This document shows, in pieces, positions 21,394 through 30,098 of a stretch of 64,000 bases of DNA. Every line of letters begins with the position of its first letter. Positions within the stretch are counted from its first letter, which is position 1. Below the pieces are notes generated by a model. It worked only from the letters and a program-made list of their open reading frames with translations. It was not told the DNA's origin and ran no database searches. The position numbers were made by a program, and so were the translations under genes. The DNA comes from Candidimonas nitroreducens (GTDB taxonomy: Bacteria > Pseudomonadota > Gammaproteobacteria > Burkholderiales > Burkholderiaceae_B). Location of the stretch: the NCBI RefSeq assembly GCF_002209565.1, contig NZ_NJIH01000007.1, positions 186,001-250,000 of the forward strand, in the 5' to 3' direction.

Positions 21394-22392
21394 TTACTTG
21401 AGCGGAATATTGGCTTCCTTCACCTTCTTGCCCCACAGATCGAGCTGCTGCTTCATGAATGCCTTGAACTGATCGGGGGTGCCACCGCCTTTTTCCGCCC
21501 CTAGGTCGGCGAGAGTTTTGACAACGTTGGGCCTAGAGAGCATCTTGTTGATCCCGCTATTAACCTTGGCCACGATACCCTCCGGAACCCCTGCCGGCCC
21601 GCTTACGCCGACCCAAGTAATCATATCGAAATGCTTTAATCCCGAGGCCTCTTCCATCGTCGGCAGGTTAGGGAGCAGCGTGCTGCGAGAGGTAGAGGCG
21701 ATAGCCAGCGGCCGTAGGCCGCCCGATTGGATGAACGGTTTGCTGGAACTGACGTCAGTGAACATGAAGCTTTCATGGCCCCCCTGCACGTCCGTCATCG
21801 CCTGCGGGCTACTTTTGTAAGGCACGGCAATGAATTTGACGCCTAGCGCTTTGGCCAGGAGTTCGCCGCCAACTTGGCCAGGCCCATTGCTATATGCATA
21901 GCTGATTTTGCCTGCATTTTGCTTTGCATAAGCCATGAACTCCTTGAGGTTCTTTGCGGGCAACTTGGCATTAATCGTCAACATATAGGGTAGCGTGCAA
22001 AGCAAGCCCATAGGCGAGAAATCGGCGATCGGGTCGAAAGGCAGCTTCTTGTACAGATGAGGATTGATGGACTGAATCGTCCCCGAACTGAGTAACAAGG
22101 TATAGCCGTCCGGTTTGGATCGCGCCACGTATTCTGTGCCGATTAAGCCATCCGCACCCGGCTTATTCTCGACAATGAATGGCTTCTTGAATTGCTGCTG
22201 CAAGTCGTTCGCTATCATGCGCGCCATAATGTCGCTAGCGGTGCCCGCACCAAATGAAACGATGAGGTGAACGGGCCTGTCAGGCCAGTCCTGGGCACTT
22301 GCCGGCATGCTCCAGCTGGCGAGTGCGAAGATGGCCGGAAGCAGGCACAGCGCTCTGGCAGTGCGACGCACGAAGTCGAGAATATAAATCAT
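21394..22392 (-). CDS. Bug-type (TctC) periplasmic solute-binding protein, last gene of operon 2
   Basis: A 332-residue exported binding protein with a cleavable signal peptide (cut probable after S-A-Q) and the Bug signature: W-P-D-R-P-V-H-L-I-V, G-A-G-T-A-S-D-I-M-A-R, V-E-N-K-P-G-A-D-G and S-K-P-D-G-Y-T. Bug proteins bind carboxylated or small organic molecules in the periplasm. No tctA/tctB transporter genes lie nearby. The ATG at 22392 follows an AAAGGAGG ribosome binding site and overlaps the PrpD-like stop by 4 bases. Being in the same operon, it probably captures the substrate degraded by these enzymes. Confidence 0.93.
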   Translation of the reverse strand: MIYILDFVRRTARALCLLPAIFALASWSMPASAQDWPDRPVHLIVSFGAGTASDIMARMIANDLQQQFKKPFIVENKPGADGLIGTEYVARSKPDGYTLLLSSGTIQSINPHLYKKLPFDPIADFSPMGLLCTLPYMLTINAKLPAKNLKEFMAYAKQNAGKISYAYSNGPGQVGGELLAKALGVKFIAVPYKSSPQAMTDVQGGHESFMFTDVSSSKPFIQSGGLRPLAIASTSRSTLLPNLPTMEEASGLKHFDMITWVGVSGPAGVPEGIVAKVNSGINKMLSRPNVVKTLADLGAEKGGGTPDQFKAFMKQQLDLWGKKVKEANIPLK

Positions 22393-23795
22393 GGGAATGC
22401 CTCCTTTTGTGGTTGACTTTGCTGCTGATCGACGGGTAATAGTTCCCTCAGCCAAGGACGTACGTCGGCCATTGCGACGAACCCTAGGCCTAGACCGAAT
22501 TGCCGATCCGCCTCCGCCCGGGACAGGCCTGGGCGCCCAGCACGCAGGCAGTCGATCCATTTTTCTCTTTGCTGGATCCTGGTCATGGGATCCTGGGACG
22601 AGCCAGGCGAGGCAGTAATTCGGCGGGCTGACGACCCGCCACCAGGCCAGAAGACCTCAACGTCGACGGGCGCGCACCCGATGTCGTCTCCAGCGTCGCC
22701 TGCCGTACCGACCTCCAGCACCGTCACGTCGTGTAGTCTGTCTTGCACGTCGGATCGCAGGACAGCACTGTCTTTGAAACTGGAAAGACCAATGCTGCCA
22801 TCCAGCAGGCCGGCAGCAACCACATACGGCGCACTGAATTTTCCGGCTAGGCCCGTGGTCGGATAAGGGTGGATCAACGCCTCCAACGAACCGGCAGGCA
22901 GGCGCACCTCGGCCCGCCGCCAGGTTGGAGCTTGGAGCCCCGCATCACTTTGTATCTCCAAGACGGCCTCGATAGTTTTGTGCAGCAAATAGCAGCAGGG
23001 ATAGCGCTTGGCCTCGAAACCGGGCTCCATGATGGCAAACGGCTTCCCAAGAGCCAGTTGCTCTGGCCAACGATCCGTAGTTCCCCCGGAAAAGGCATGT
23101 ATAAAACCGCCTTCCTCGAAGGGGCCCGGGCTAGCGCCCAGCCCCGCAAGCGCCATTTGCGCCGCACGCAGGCCGCTGGCGGCAGCAAGCCCGACATGCA
23201 ACGGTTTGACCGGACTGCCGAAGTTCTTTTTCAAACCTCCGGACATGCTGGCCGCAATGCCTAGCGCGGCAGCACATTGCCTTGGGCTTAGCGCCAATGC
23301 GGCACATACTGCTGCCGCAGCACCTAGCGCTCCTAGCGTTGATGTGGGGTGAAAACCCAACTGGTAGTGCCGAAAGCCGAGAGCCTGCCCCGTACGTACC
23401 ATCACCTCTGTACCCACGCAATAGGCATTCAGAAAGCTTGTGCCAGTAATAGGCTGCGTTGCAAGAGCCGAAGTGCAGAAAGCGAGTAAGGCAGAAATTA
23501 TCGGTGCGCTGGGGTGGCACACGCACAACATGCTGACATCGTCGTAGTCGAGCACATGACTGGCGAACCCCAGCAGCAGCGCCGTGTCGGGGCCACTATA
23601 TAGAGCGCTGCGGCAGCTGACCGGGCTGACGTCGATCGATTGAGCCAGAAGGCGAAAGTCTGCATCGGCGCTTCCGGCAATGGTGACCGCCAGCGTATCC
23701 AGCAAGCCTGCGATGGAAGCCTGTTCCATCGCCTGTGGAAAATTGGCTCGGGGCTGAACCGCAAACTCCGCGAGGCGGGAAACTACGTCGGCCAA
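22389..23795 (-). CDS. MmgE/PrpD family protein
   Basis: A 468-residue member of the family that includes 2-methylcitrate dehydratase and cis-aconitate decarboxylase. Conserved pieces visible are S-H-V-L-D-Y-D-D-V, H-P-S-A-P-I-I-S-A-L-L-A and F-H-P-T-S-T-L-G-A-L-G-A-A-A-A. The start is a TTG at 23795, supported by a strong AGGAGG seven bases upstream; an ATG at residue 22 would cut into the conserved N-terminus. With a CitE-like lyase and CoA-transferase next door it may dehydrate or isomerise a tricarboxylate or methyl-branched acid. The exact reaction is not determined. Confidence 0.88.
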   Translation of the reverse strand: MADVVSRLAEFAVQPRANFPQAMEQASIAGLLDTLAVTIAGSADADFRLLAQSIDVSPVSCRSALYSGPDTALLLGFASHVLDYDDVSMLCVCHPSAPIISALLAFCTSALATQPITGTSFLNAYCVGTEVMVRTGQALGFRHYQLGFHPTSTLGALGAAAAVCAALALSPRQCAAALGIAASMSGGLKKNFGSPVKPLHVGLAAASGLRAAQMALAGLGASPGPFEEGGFIHAFSGGTTDRWPEQLALGKPFAIMEPGFEAKRYPCCYLLHKTIEAVLEIQSDAGLQAPTWRRAEVRLPAGSLEALIHPYPTTGLAGKFSAPYVVAAGLLDGSIGLSSFKDSAVLRSDVQDRLHDVTVLEVGTAGDAGDDIGCAPVDVEVFWPGGGSSARRITASPGSSQDPMTRIQQREKWIDCLRAGRPGLSRAEADRQFGLGLGFVAMADVRPWLRELLPVDQQQSQPQKEAFP

Positions 23796-23836
23796 TTGGT
23801 CGTCCTCCTGTCCTGGTCAATGAATAGCCGTTTGTT

Positions 23837-24748
23837 CTACAAGCCGAACAGCTCTGCCTTGAGCAGAGTGTTGTGCAACAAGCGAACCAGGCCGACATCA
23901 ACCATTAGGCCATTGTGCGAAAAGGCACCAACACCCAGATGCTCCTGTTCGTGAAAGGCTGCGGTGACTTCGCGCGCAAAAGCAACCTCCTCCTTCGCCG
24001 GCGAGAATTCCTCAAGCGCAATGCCAATCTGGTCTGGGTGCAGCGCCCATTTGCCATCGAAGCCCATCAGCGCGGCTTCTCGTGCCTGGCGCCGGTAGCC
24101 GTCGTGGTTCTTCAGGTCGACAAAAGGGCCATCAATGGCCTGCAGGCCGTTTGCCCGGCAGGCCACGACAAGCTTGAAGCGCGCGTAGTGCCACAGGTCT
24201 CCGGCATAGTCTGGATGGCCGTTTATGGCGCGCCGGTCGATGCGCTGCGATGCGGAATAATCACCCACGCCGAGCACCGCGGCCTCCAGCCTGTCGCTGG
24301 ACGCGCAGATATCGTCGACATTCAGAAGGCCGGATACTTCTTCGATGAGGATTTCGATTCCTATGCGCCGCTTCAGGCCGGCCGAAGCTTCCAGCATGCC
24401 CAGCAGCCTGTCGACGAACCGGATGTCGGCCGCCTTCATGATCTTGGGAACCATCAACGTATCTATTTCGTTGCCTGCCTGCGAGACCAGATCGATCACG
24501 TCACGAAGAAAGTATGGCGACGCAAGATCATTTACACGCACGCAGCGGACTTTTCCCGCCCAATCGAGGTCATGCAGCGCCGTGACCACCATCTTGCGGG
24601 CTTTGTCTTTTGCGTTGGGCGCGACCGCGTCTTCCAGATCCAGGAACACATGATCAGCGGCACTTGCTGCCGCCTTGGCCATCATGCGCTCATTGCTTCC
24701 CGGAACGGCTAGTTGCACACGGCGCGGACGCTCTTTTACTGGGCTCAT
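23837..24748 (-). CDS. HpcH/HpaI (CitE-like) acyl-CoA lyase
   Basis: A 303-residue TIM-barrel lyase of the citrate lyase beta / malyl-CoA lyase group. Typical elements: L-A-V-P-G-S-N at the N-terminus, H-V-F-L-D-L-E-D-A-V-A (metal and CoA region), the substrate-contact R-V-N-D at about 71-74, then E-I-L-I-E-E-V-S-G-L. The family cleaves 3-hydroxy-3-methyl or 2-hydroxy acyl-CoA thioesters such as citramalyl-CoA or beta-methylmalyl-CoA. The ATG at 24748 follows AAGGAGA. It lies 53 bases after the CoA-transferase. In this operon it is the likely carbon-carbon cleavage step. Confidence 0.9.
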   Translation of the reverse strand: MSPVKERPRRVQLAVPGSNERMMAKAAASAADHVFLDLEDAVAPNAKDKARKMVVTALHDLDWAGKVRCVRVNDLASPYFLRDVIDLVSQAGNEIDTLMVPKIMKAADIRFVDRLLGMLEASAGLKRRIGIEILIEEVSGLLNVDDICASSDRLEAAVLGVGDYSASQRIDRRAINGHPDYAGDLWHYARFKLVVACRANGLQAIDGPFVDLKNHDGYRRQAREAALMGFDGKWALHPDQIGIALEEFSPAKEEVAFAREVTAAFHEQEHLGVGAFSHNGLMVDVGLVRLLHNTLLKAELFGL

Positions 24749-24801
24749 GAAGAAATCTCCTTCGTTTATTGTTTCGGGGACGGTTCCGTTGGACTGATGG
24801 C

Positions 24802-25992
24802 TCAGGACTGCTGCGCCCGCACTCGCGCCAGCACTTCGTCGGTATGCTCGCCCAGTTGCGCTGCGCCATGCGCGATGCGGCCAGGGGTGCGCGATAGCTT
24901 GAGCGGGATTCCCACAATTTCCAACGGCTGGTTCAATCCAGGGTGTGCCACGCACGGCAGCATTTCACGGGCACGGAAGTGTGGATCGTTGAATATGTCG
25001 CGTGCGTCATAGACTGGGCCGAAGGGGATCTTCCCGCCCAGCAATTCAATGAGTTCGGCCTTGGTATGTCGTACGGTGAATCCAGTCACTGCGGCGGTAA
25101 TGTCCTCGCGCCGAGCAAACCGTTTTTCGCCGTTGTCGATAGCAGGGTCGTCGCGCAGGTCGAAGCGGTTCATCAATTCGCATAGAGTGCGCCATTGATG
25201 CTGTGCCACACAGCCTATCGCTACGATTCCGTCTCTTGCGGGAAACAGGCCAAACGGCGCGAACATCGGATGATGGCTGCCGTCGGGCGAGCAAACGGCC
25301 CCCGCATAAGAATATTGATGAACGATCCGCTCGCACAGAGCCAACATCGTATCTACCATGGCGACATCGATATATTGGCCCTTACCACTGCTGTGCCTTT
25401 CGTTGACAGCAGCCAAAATGCCGAAGGCGGCGAGAATGCCGGGCATGATATCGCCCACGCCCGGACCAACCTTGACGACGGAATCCTTGTCTTGGCCGGT
25501 GATGCCAATGAGGCCGCCCATGGCCTGGGCGACAATGTCGAATGCGGGCCAATTGGCGTAAGGGCTCGCGCCGCTACCTCCGTGGCCATCACCGAAACCC
25601 CGTACCGACGCATAGATAAGCCGGGGATTGACGGTAGACAGGGCATCGTAGCCCACACCCAGACGATCCATGACGCCTTCGCGGAAATTCTCTACCACGA
25701 TATCCGCCTGACATGCCAGTGCCAGAAAATCATTCCGGCCCGCCTTATCCTTTAAGTCCAGCACCACGCTTTTCTTGTTGCGATTGACGCTTTGGTAATA
25801 GCCGCCGTGTGATCGCAAGCTGTCTTCCGGGTGGAATGGGCCGAACTGGCGAGTCGAGTCGCCGCCAGGCGGCTCGATCTTTAGAACCTCGGCCCCGTGA
25901 TCAGCCAGCATCTGGCTACAGAACGGCCCCGCCAGCATTTGTGTCAGATCGAGCACCACCAAGCCCCGCAGGCTACCGAATGCATCTTCCAT
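24802..25992 (-). CDS. Class III CoA-transferase (CaiB/BaiF/Frc)
   Basis: A 396-residue class III CoA-transferase. The N-terminal L-D-L-T-Q-M-L-A-G-P-F, K-I-E-P-P-G-G-D and R-N-K-K-S-V-V-L-D-L are family landmarks. The nucleophilic Asp that forms the aspartyl-CoA intermediate is Asp181 (G-V-G-D-I-M-P-G). It would transfer CoA from a donor such as succinyl-CoA to the imported acid. The start is the ATG at 25992, 4 bases after the stop of the MaoC-like gene. Substrate is inferred only from neighbours, probably a dicarboxylate. Confidence 0.93.
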   Translation of the reverse strand: MEDAFGSLRGLVVLDLTQMLAGPFCSQMLADHGAEVLKIEPPGGDSTRQFGPFHPEDSLRSHGGYYQSVNRNKKSVVLDLKDKAGRNDFLALACQADIVVENFREGVMDRLGVGYDALSTVNPRLIYASVRGFGDGHGGSGASPYANWPAFDIVAQAMGGLIGITGQDKDSVVKVGPGVGDIMPGILAAFGILAAVNERHSSGKGQYIDVAMVDTMLALCERIVHQYSYAGAVCSPDGSHHPMFAPFGLFPARDGIVAIGCVAQHQWRTLCELMNRFDLRDDPAIDNGEKRFARREDITAAVTGFTVRHTKAELIELLGGKIPFGPVYDARDIFNDPHFRAREMLPCVAHPGLNQPLEIVGIPLKLSRTPGRIAHGAAQLGEHTDEVLARVRAQQS

Positions 25993-25996
25993 GGTA

Positions 25997-26518
25997 TCAA
26001 CCGGCCTTGCGCCTGATCAGCGCCGTGCGCTCTGCTTCGCAGACGATCTGGTCTCGCTGATTTAGGCCCCAGTGCCGGAAACGCACAATACCGGCGTCGG
26101 TTCGGCCCGGAGCTGCACTGGCCTCTATGACCTCGCTGAAAGCCGTCAGCGTGTCGCCATGGAAGACAGGAGACTGCAGGCGTAGCTTGTCTAGAAACAT
26201 TTCGGCGAGAGCATTTTCGGCAGTATCCTGGCTGGCCAACCCAATTACAACCGAGACCGTGATTCCACCAAATACTAGCCGCTGCCCGAACGCCGTACCG
26301 ACCATAGATTCATGATTGAAGTGGGCTTGGGCCGAATTCATAGTCAGATGGGTGAGCAGCACATTGTCCATTTCGGTGATAGTGCGGCCGCGGGCGTGGG
26401 CAAAGCGCCGCCCCGCAGTGAAATCCTCGAAGAACAAGGCTCCGACTTTTTGCGGTACGGGCTCCGCGGGCCGTGCAGCGGGTGTCTTGGCAGGTTCAGG
26501 GGTGGTGGCTGGATTCAT
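25997..26518 (-). CDS. MaoC-like hot-dog hydratase, catalytic partner
   Basis: A 173-residue single hot-dog domain after a Pro/Ala-rich N-terminal 25 residues. The segment F-F-E-D-F-T-A-G-R-R-F-A-H-A-R-G-R-T, then L-T-M-N-S-A-Q-A-H-F-N, resembles mesaconyl-CoA hydratase-type MaoC proteins and keeps the Asn and His of the hydratase active site. The ATG at 26518 overlaps the acyl-CoA dehydrogenase stop by 4 bases. It would hydrate the enoyl-CoA produced by that dehydrogenase. A second MaoC ORF two genes upstream lacks the equivalent His, so the two may form a heteromer. Confidence 0.88.
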   Translation of the reverse strand: MNPATTPEPAKTPAARPAEPVPQKVGALFFEDFTAGRRFAHARGRTITEMDNVLLTHLTMNSAQAHFNHESMVGTAFGQRLVFGGITVSVVIGLASQDTAENALAEMFLDKLRLQSPVFHGDTLTAFSEVIEASAAPGRTDAGIVRFRHWGLNQRDQIVCEAERTALIRRKAG

Positions 26519-27672
26519 CGCGCTTTTCCCAGGAGATGGTCGGAAATGATCCGCTGTTGAATTTCGGAAGTCCCTTCGAAGATTTTGGTGAGCCGGGCGT
26601 CGCGCCAATATCTTTCAACGGCGAAATGTGTGGTATAGCCGGCGCCACCGTGGATCTGCAGGGCATCGCTGGTAACGGATTCGCTGACTTCGGCCGCGTA
26701 ATACTTGACCATGGCGGCCTCTTTGTCGCAGCGCACGCCACTATCGATCTTTTCGCATACGGAATACAGCAACTGACGAGCGGCTTCGATACGCGTGGCC
26801 ATGGTAGCGATACGAAAACGCAGCGACTGGAATTCGCCGATGGGGTGGCCGAATTGCACGCGCTGTTTGGCGTAGGTAATGGCGTCTTCCAGTGCCCCGC
26901 GCGCCAATCCGATGGATCGGGCGGCAGTGTGTGCCCGAGCGGTTTCCAGCCCATGAGAGACGTAGTAGAAAGCTTTGCTCAATTCGCCGATCAGGGATTC
27001 GGGGCCAACGTAGAAGTTGTCAAAAGCCAACTCCCATGTCTTCCACCCGTAGTAACCGATCTTGGGTATCGGGCTACCTTGAACCCCCGGCGGAAGCTCT
27101 CCTCTTGGTTTTTCGACCAGAAATGCCGACAGCCCGTGGTGACGTTTTTCGACGGCACTCAATGGCGTGGTTCGCGCAATGATGACGATGTAATCGGCAC
27201 CATCGGCAAAGGTACACCAGCATTTCGCGCCGGTGATGCGCCAGCCCTGCCCATCGGGCACGGCTCGTGTAGTCAAGCTGGCTACGTCGGATCCCGCATT
27301 GGGCTCCGACATGGCCAATGCGCCAAGAAACTCGCCGCGCGCCATACGCGGCAGCCAGTGCTGTTTCTGCTCTTCGGTCATGCCCTGAGCCACCATGAGT
27401 CCGAGGTTGCGGATGATACTGCCCGCACTCATCCACGCGCGGGACAATTCTTCGGTAATCAGGCAGTATTCCGAGCAACCCAGCCCCAGCCCGCCATAGG
27501 CCTCCGGAATCAATATGCCGAAATAGCCCAGTTGCGCCATCTGATCGCGCAGCGAAATGGGAATGTCTTCCCGTAGCGGATCCAGCTTGTTAGCGATTGG
27601 AAGGACGACTTCAAGGGAAAAATCGCGCGCGGCCTGCTGTATTTGCAGACGCTCGTCGGTCATGAAACTCAT
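26515..27672 (-). CDS. Acyl-CoA dehydrogenase
   Basis: A 385-residue FAD-dependent acyl-CoA dehydrogenase. Visible landmarks are G-I-L-I-P-E-A-Y-G-G-L-G, the FAD/substrate loop A-M-S-E-P-N-A-G-S-D-V, W-R-I-T-G-A-K-C-W, and the C-terminal I-F-E-G-T-S-E-I-Q, where Glu366 in F-E-G-T is the expected catalytic base. It oxidises an acyl-CoA to the 2,3-enoyl-CoA; ETF genes are not in the window. It overlaps both MaoC genes by 4 bases, so all three are translated together. It is much shorter than known methylsuccinyl-CoA dehydrogenases, so substrate identity is open. Confidence 0.95.
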   Translation of the reverse strand: MSFMTDERLQIQQAARDFSLEVVLPIANKLDPLREDIPISLRDQMAQLGYFGILIPEAYGGLGLGCSEYCLITEELSRAWMSAGSIIRNLGLMVAQGMTEEQKQHWLPRMARGEFLGALAMSEPNAGSDVASLTTRAVPDGQGWRITGAKCWCTFADGADYIVIIARTTPLSAVEKRHHGLSAFLVEKPRGELPPGVQGSPIPKIGYYGWKTWELAFDNFYVGPESLIGELSKAFYYVSHGLETARAHTAARSIGLARGALEDAITYAKQRVQFGHPIGEFQSLRFRIATMATRIEAARQLLYSVCEKIDSGVRCDKEAAMVKYYAAEVSESVTSDALQIHGGAGYTTHFAVERYWRDARLTKIFEGTSEIQQRIISDHLLGKAR

Positions 27673-28163
27673 GCCGCCACCTCCGCTCGTGCGCGAACCA
27701 TGTTGGTTCGCATGAAGGTGAGCACGCGCCCCGATTCGGGATCAAACCCTTCGGTAAACCAAGTGACTATACCGAATCCCGGGTTTTTCGCAGACGGACG
27801 CTTGCCTTGAACGGTGCTGCGCGCACGCAGCGTGGCGCCCGGATAGACAGGGCGCTCAAATGACAGATTGTCGACCCCGAGAAAAGCGCCGCCGTTTTCG
27901 CTGAGATCTTCGACAGTCAGTCCGAATACGGTGGCAAAGACGAGGTACGGCTGGATGGGCATGTCTGGATGTCCAACCGCCTTCGCCGCCAGTCTATCGA
28001 CATACAGGGGGTTCATTTGCACCGTCAGTGCACTATAGAGCTGGTTGTCTGCTGCCAGCAGGGTACGACCTCTGGCGTGTTCGAAGACCCGGCCAGGGGT
28101 GAAGTCTTCGAAATAGTGGCCTTTGCCGGCCACGGGAAACTGCTTGATCTCGTCCGATGTCAT
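27669..28163 (-). CDS. MaoC-like hot-dog protein with altered active site
   Basis: A 164-residue hot-dog domain protein, first gene of the operon. It shares with its sister gene the pattern Y-F-E-D-F-T-P-G-R-V-F-E-H-A-R-G-R-T, but at the catalytic region it reads L-T-V-Q-M-N-P-L-Y-V-D, where the usual His is Tyr. It may be a structural subunit of a two-protein hydratase, or an enzyme with different chemistry. The start is either ATG 28163 or the adjacent GTG 28166; TAGGA precedes both. The leader upstream holds the putative GntR operators. Confidence 0.85.
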   Translation of the reverse strand: MTSDEIKQFPVAGKGHYFEDFTPGRVFEHARGRTLLAADNQLYSALTVQMNPLYVDRLAAKAVGHPDMPIQPYLVFATVFGLTVEDLSENGGAFLGVDNLSFERPVYPGATLRARSTVQGKRPSAKNPGFGIVTWFTEGFDPESGRVLTFMRTNMVRARAEVAA

Positions 28164-28223
28164 CACGTCGTGTCCTACGAAACAGAATGGAATATGTCGC
28201 GCTTAAGCAGCTCTTCATCATAA

Positions 28224-28256
28224 TTATTCGGATTTATAAAAATATTATTCGAATAA
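28224..28256. promoter_or_regulatory. Paired palindromic operator candidate between maoC and gntR
   Basis: An AT-rich block in the divergent intergenic region 28164-28403. It contains a perfect 12-bp palindrome, TTATTCGAATAA, at 28245-28256, and a partial copy, TTATTCGGATTTA, starting at 28224. The spacing is 21 bases, about two helical turns, as expected for two dimers on one DNA face. It lies 61 bases before the maoC start and 148 before the gntR start, so the GntR protein is the likely binder. Inference from position and symmetry only. Confidence 0.5.
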
Positions 28257-28403
28257 ATTAAAAAGGTCAATGCCATGTCTTGAGAGCACGCAACAAACTT
28301 GGAATGGCATAGACAGTGCTTTCGCCTGCGCACTGATAGAAACCTCAGGAGCAGCGGCTTGCTATCGGGGGCTTGCTTGTGAGGGCTACCCTTGGGAGGT
28401 AGA

Positions 28404-29198
28404 ATGAACTCGTTCTTATTGTTCTCTCCAGCCCCAGTAGTGCCACTAATGACGCAGCAACGCCTTTCCAGGCAGAAGGCGCCTCGCCATACCGATATCC
28501 ACCACACACTCACCTGCGAATTGGCCGCGGGCCTTTTCCCTGTGGGCGGACGGTTTCCCAGCGAAGGTGAATTGCAGCAGCGATTCGGGGTAGGGCGCCA
28601 CACCGTTCGCGAGGCGCTCAAGAGGCTCGCCGATCAAGGCTACATTGACCGGCGCACGAAGAGCGGCACGATCGTACTGGCAACCCAAGCATCGGAACGT
28701 TATGTGCAGTCGATCGGTACCATCGAGAACTTGCTGAATTTCGGCGTCGACACTGAATTGCGCTTGCGCAGCTTTGGCTTTATACGCCTGAGGGATCCCG
28801 ATCTATGCAAGCTCTTGGAGCTTCCGACCGACGAGCGGTGGCTCAGGGTTTCAGGAATTCGGGTTCAGCGCGAAATAGCAGCCCCCCTATGCTATTCCGA
28901 GTACTACTTACCTCCGGCATTCGCCATCGATCGTGACGTACTGAAACATCTAGAAGGGCCTATCTTTGCCGCCGTATTGAAACAGTACAGCTTGCAGCTG
29001 GATCACGTCGACCAAGAAATCGGAGCAATTGCACTCACCACGGCTGCTGGGGCTTTGCTCCATGCTCCGGCGGGCTCTCCCGGCCTTACTCAAGTCAGGC
29101 GCTACTTCGAAAGTAGCGGTAGCTTGATCCAGACAGCACTGAACCTGTATCCTGCCGGACGCTACTACATCCGGAGCCGCATAGAGCGATGGGACTGA
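28404..29198 (+). CDS. GntR-family (HutC/UTRA) transcriptional regulator
   Basis: A 264-residue regulator. The winged helix-turn-helix is at about residues 40-105 (R-F-P-S-E-G-E-L-Q-Q-R-F-G-V, H-T-V-R-E-A-L-K-R-L, then G-Y-I-D-R-R-T-K-S-G-T). The C-terminal domain fits UTRA, a small-molecule sensor. The ATG at 28404 follows GGGAGG; a later ATG at 28449 is possible. It is divergent from the dicarboxylate-type operon and probably controls it. It converges on the pirin gene. Confidence 0.9.
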   Translation: MNSFLLFSPAPVVPLMTQQRLSRQKAPRHTDIHHTLTCELAAGLFPVGGRFPSEGELQQRFGVGRHTVREALKRLADQGYIDRRTKSGTIVLATQASERYVQSIGTIENLLNFGVDTELRLRSFGFIRLRDPDLCKLLELPTDERWLRVSGIRVQREIAAPLCYSEYYLPPAFAIDRDVLKHLEGPIFAAVLKQYSLQLDHVDQEIGAIALTTAAGALLHAPAGSPGLTQVRRYFESSGSLIQTALNLYPAGRYYIRSRIERWD

Positions 29199-29240
29199 CC
29201 TGCGGCTTCAGCAGCACCTCAGCCGGCCTCAAGCCGCAGG
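29199..29240. terminator. Inverted repeat between convergent gntR and pirin genes
   Basis: A perfect 10-bp inverted repeat, CCTGCGGCTT and AAGCCGCAGG, at 29199-29208 and 29231-29240. It starts right after the gntR stop, and its right arm lies in the last codons of the pirin gene. It has no T-run, so it may act as a shared transcription-end hairpin or simply stabilise 3' ends. Confidence 0.4.
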
Positions 29241-30098
29241 CATGGCGCCGAACCGGCCGCTGTTGAAATCGTTGATCGCCTGCACGATTTCCTGCTGGCT
29301 GTTCATGACGAACGGGCCGTAGCCGACGACGGGCTCGTCGATCGGCTCGCCGCTAAGCAGCAGCACCACGGCATCGCCGTTGGCCTCGATCGACACCTCG
29401 CTGCCGGCGCGATCCAGCACCACCAGTTGCGACTCGCGAGCGATGGCGTCGCCGTTGACCTGTACCGTGCCGTGCAGCACGACCAGCGCCGTGACCCAGC
29501 CGTCCGGCAGCGCCAGCGCGGCCGTGCCGCCCGCGGCCAGCCGCAAGTCCCACACATGCATGGGCGTATGCGTGTGCGCCGGCCCCGCAAGGCCGCCGTA
29601 CTCGCCGGCGATGACGCGCACCGACCCGGCACCATCGGGCAGGGCCGCCACAGGGATGTCGCCGTCCACAATGGACTGGTAGCCTGGCGCCGACATCTTG
29701 TCGCGCGCCGGCAGGTTCACCCAGAGCTGCACCATCTCCAGCTCGCCGCCGCTGCGGGCAAAGGCCGCGGAATGGAATTCCTCGTGCAATATGCCCGACG
29801 CCGCCGTCATCCACTGCACGTCGCCCGGGCCGATCACGCCGCCCTGTCCGGTGGAATCGCGGTGCGCCACCTCGCCCTTGTAGACGATGGTGACGGTTTC
29901 GAAACCACGATGCGGGTGCTCGCCCACGCCACGGGGCCGCGCGGAAGGCTGGAACTCGGCCGGCCCCGCATAGTCCAGCAACAGGAACGGGCTGAGCTGC
30001 TTGCCCAGGCCGTCGTACGAAAACAGCGAACGCACCGGAAAGCCGTCGCCCACCCAGTGGGGGCGCGGCGCGTCACGGACATCAAGAACCTTCTTCAT
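29229..30098 (-). CDS. Pirin family protein
   Basis: A 289-residue bicupin. Metal ligands of the pirin N-terminal cupin are visible as His61, His63 (E-H-P-H-R-G-F-E-T), His105 and Glu107 (G-I-L-H-E-E). The motif G-P-G-D-V-Q-W-M-T-A-A-S-G is typical. Bacterial pirins include quercetin 2,3-dioxygenases and redox or regulatory proteins, so the substrate is open. The ATG at 30098 follows GGGAGA. It is divergent from the PEP-mutase-like gene, with a dyad-rich region between. Confidence 0.93.
   Translation of the reverse strand: MKKVLDVRDAPRPHWVGDGFPVRSLFSYDGLGKQLSPFLLLDYAGPAEFQPSARPRGVGEHPHRGFETVTIVYKGEVAHRDSTGQGGVIGPGDVQWMTAASGILHEEFHSAAFARSGGELEMVQLWVNLPARDKMSAPGYQSIVDGDIPVAALPDGAGSVRVIAGEYGGLAGPAHTHTPMHVWDLRLAAGGTAALALPDGWVTALVVLHGTVQVNGDAIARESQLVVLDRAGSEVSIEANGDAVVLLLSGEPIDEPVVGYGPFVMNSQQEIVQAINDFNSGRFGAMPAA

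Noticed and set aside
26473-27576. 367-codon + strand frame opposite the acyl-CoA dehydrogenase
   Set aside because: Antisense to a gene with full acyl-CoA dehydrogenase motifs and 4-base overlaps with its neighbours.
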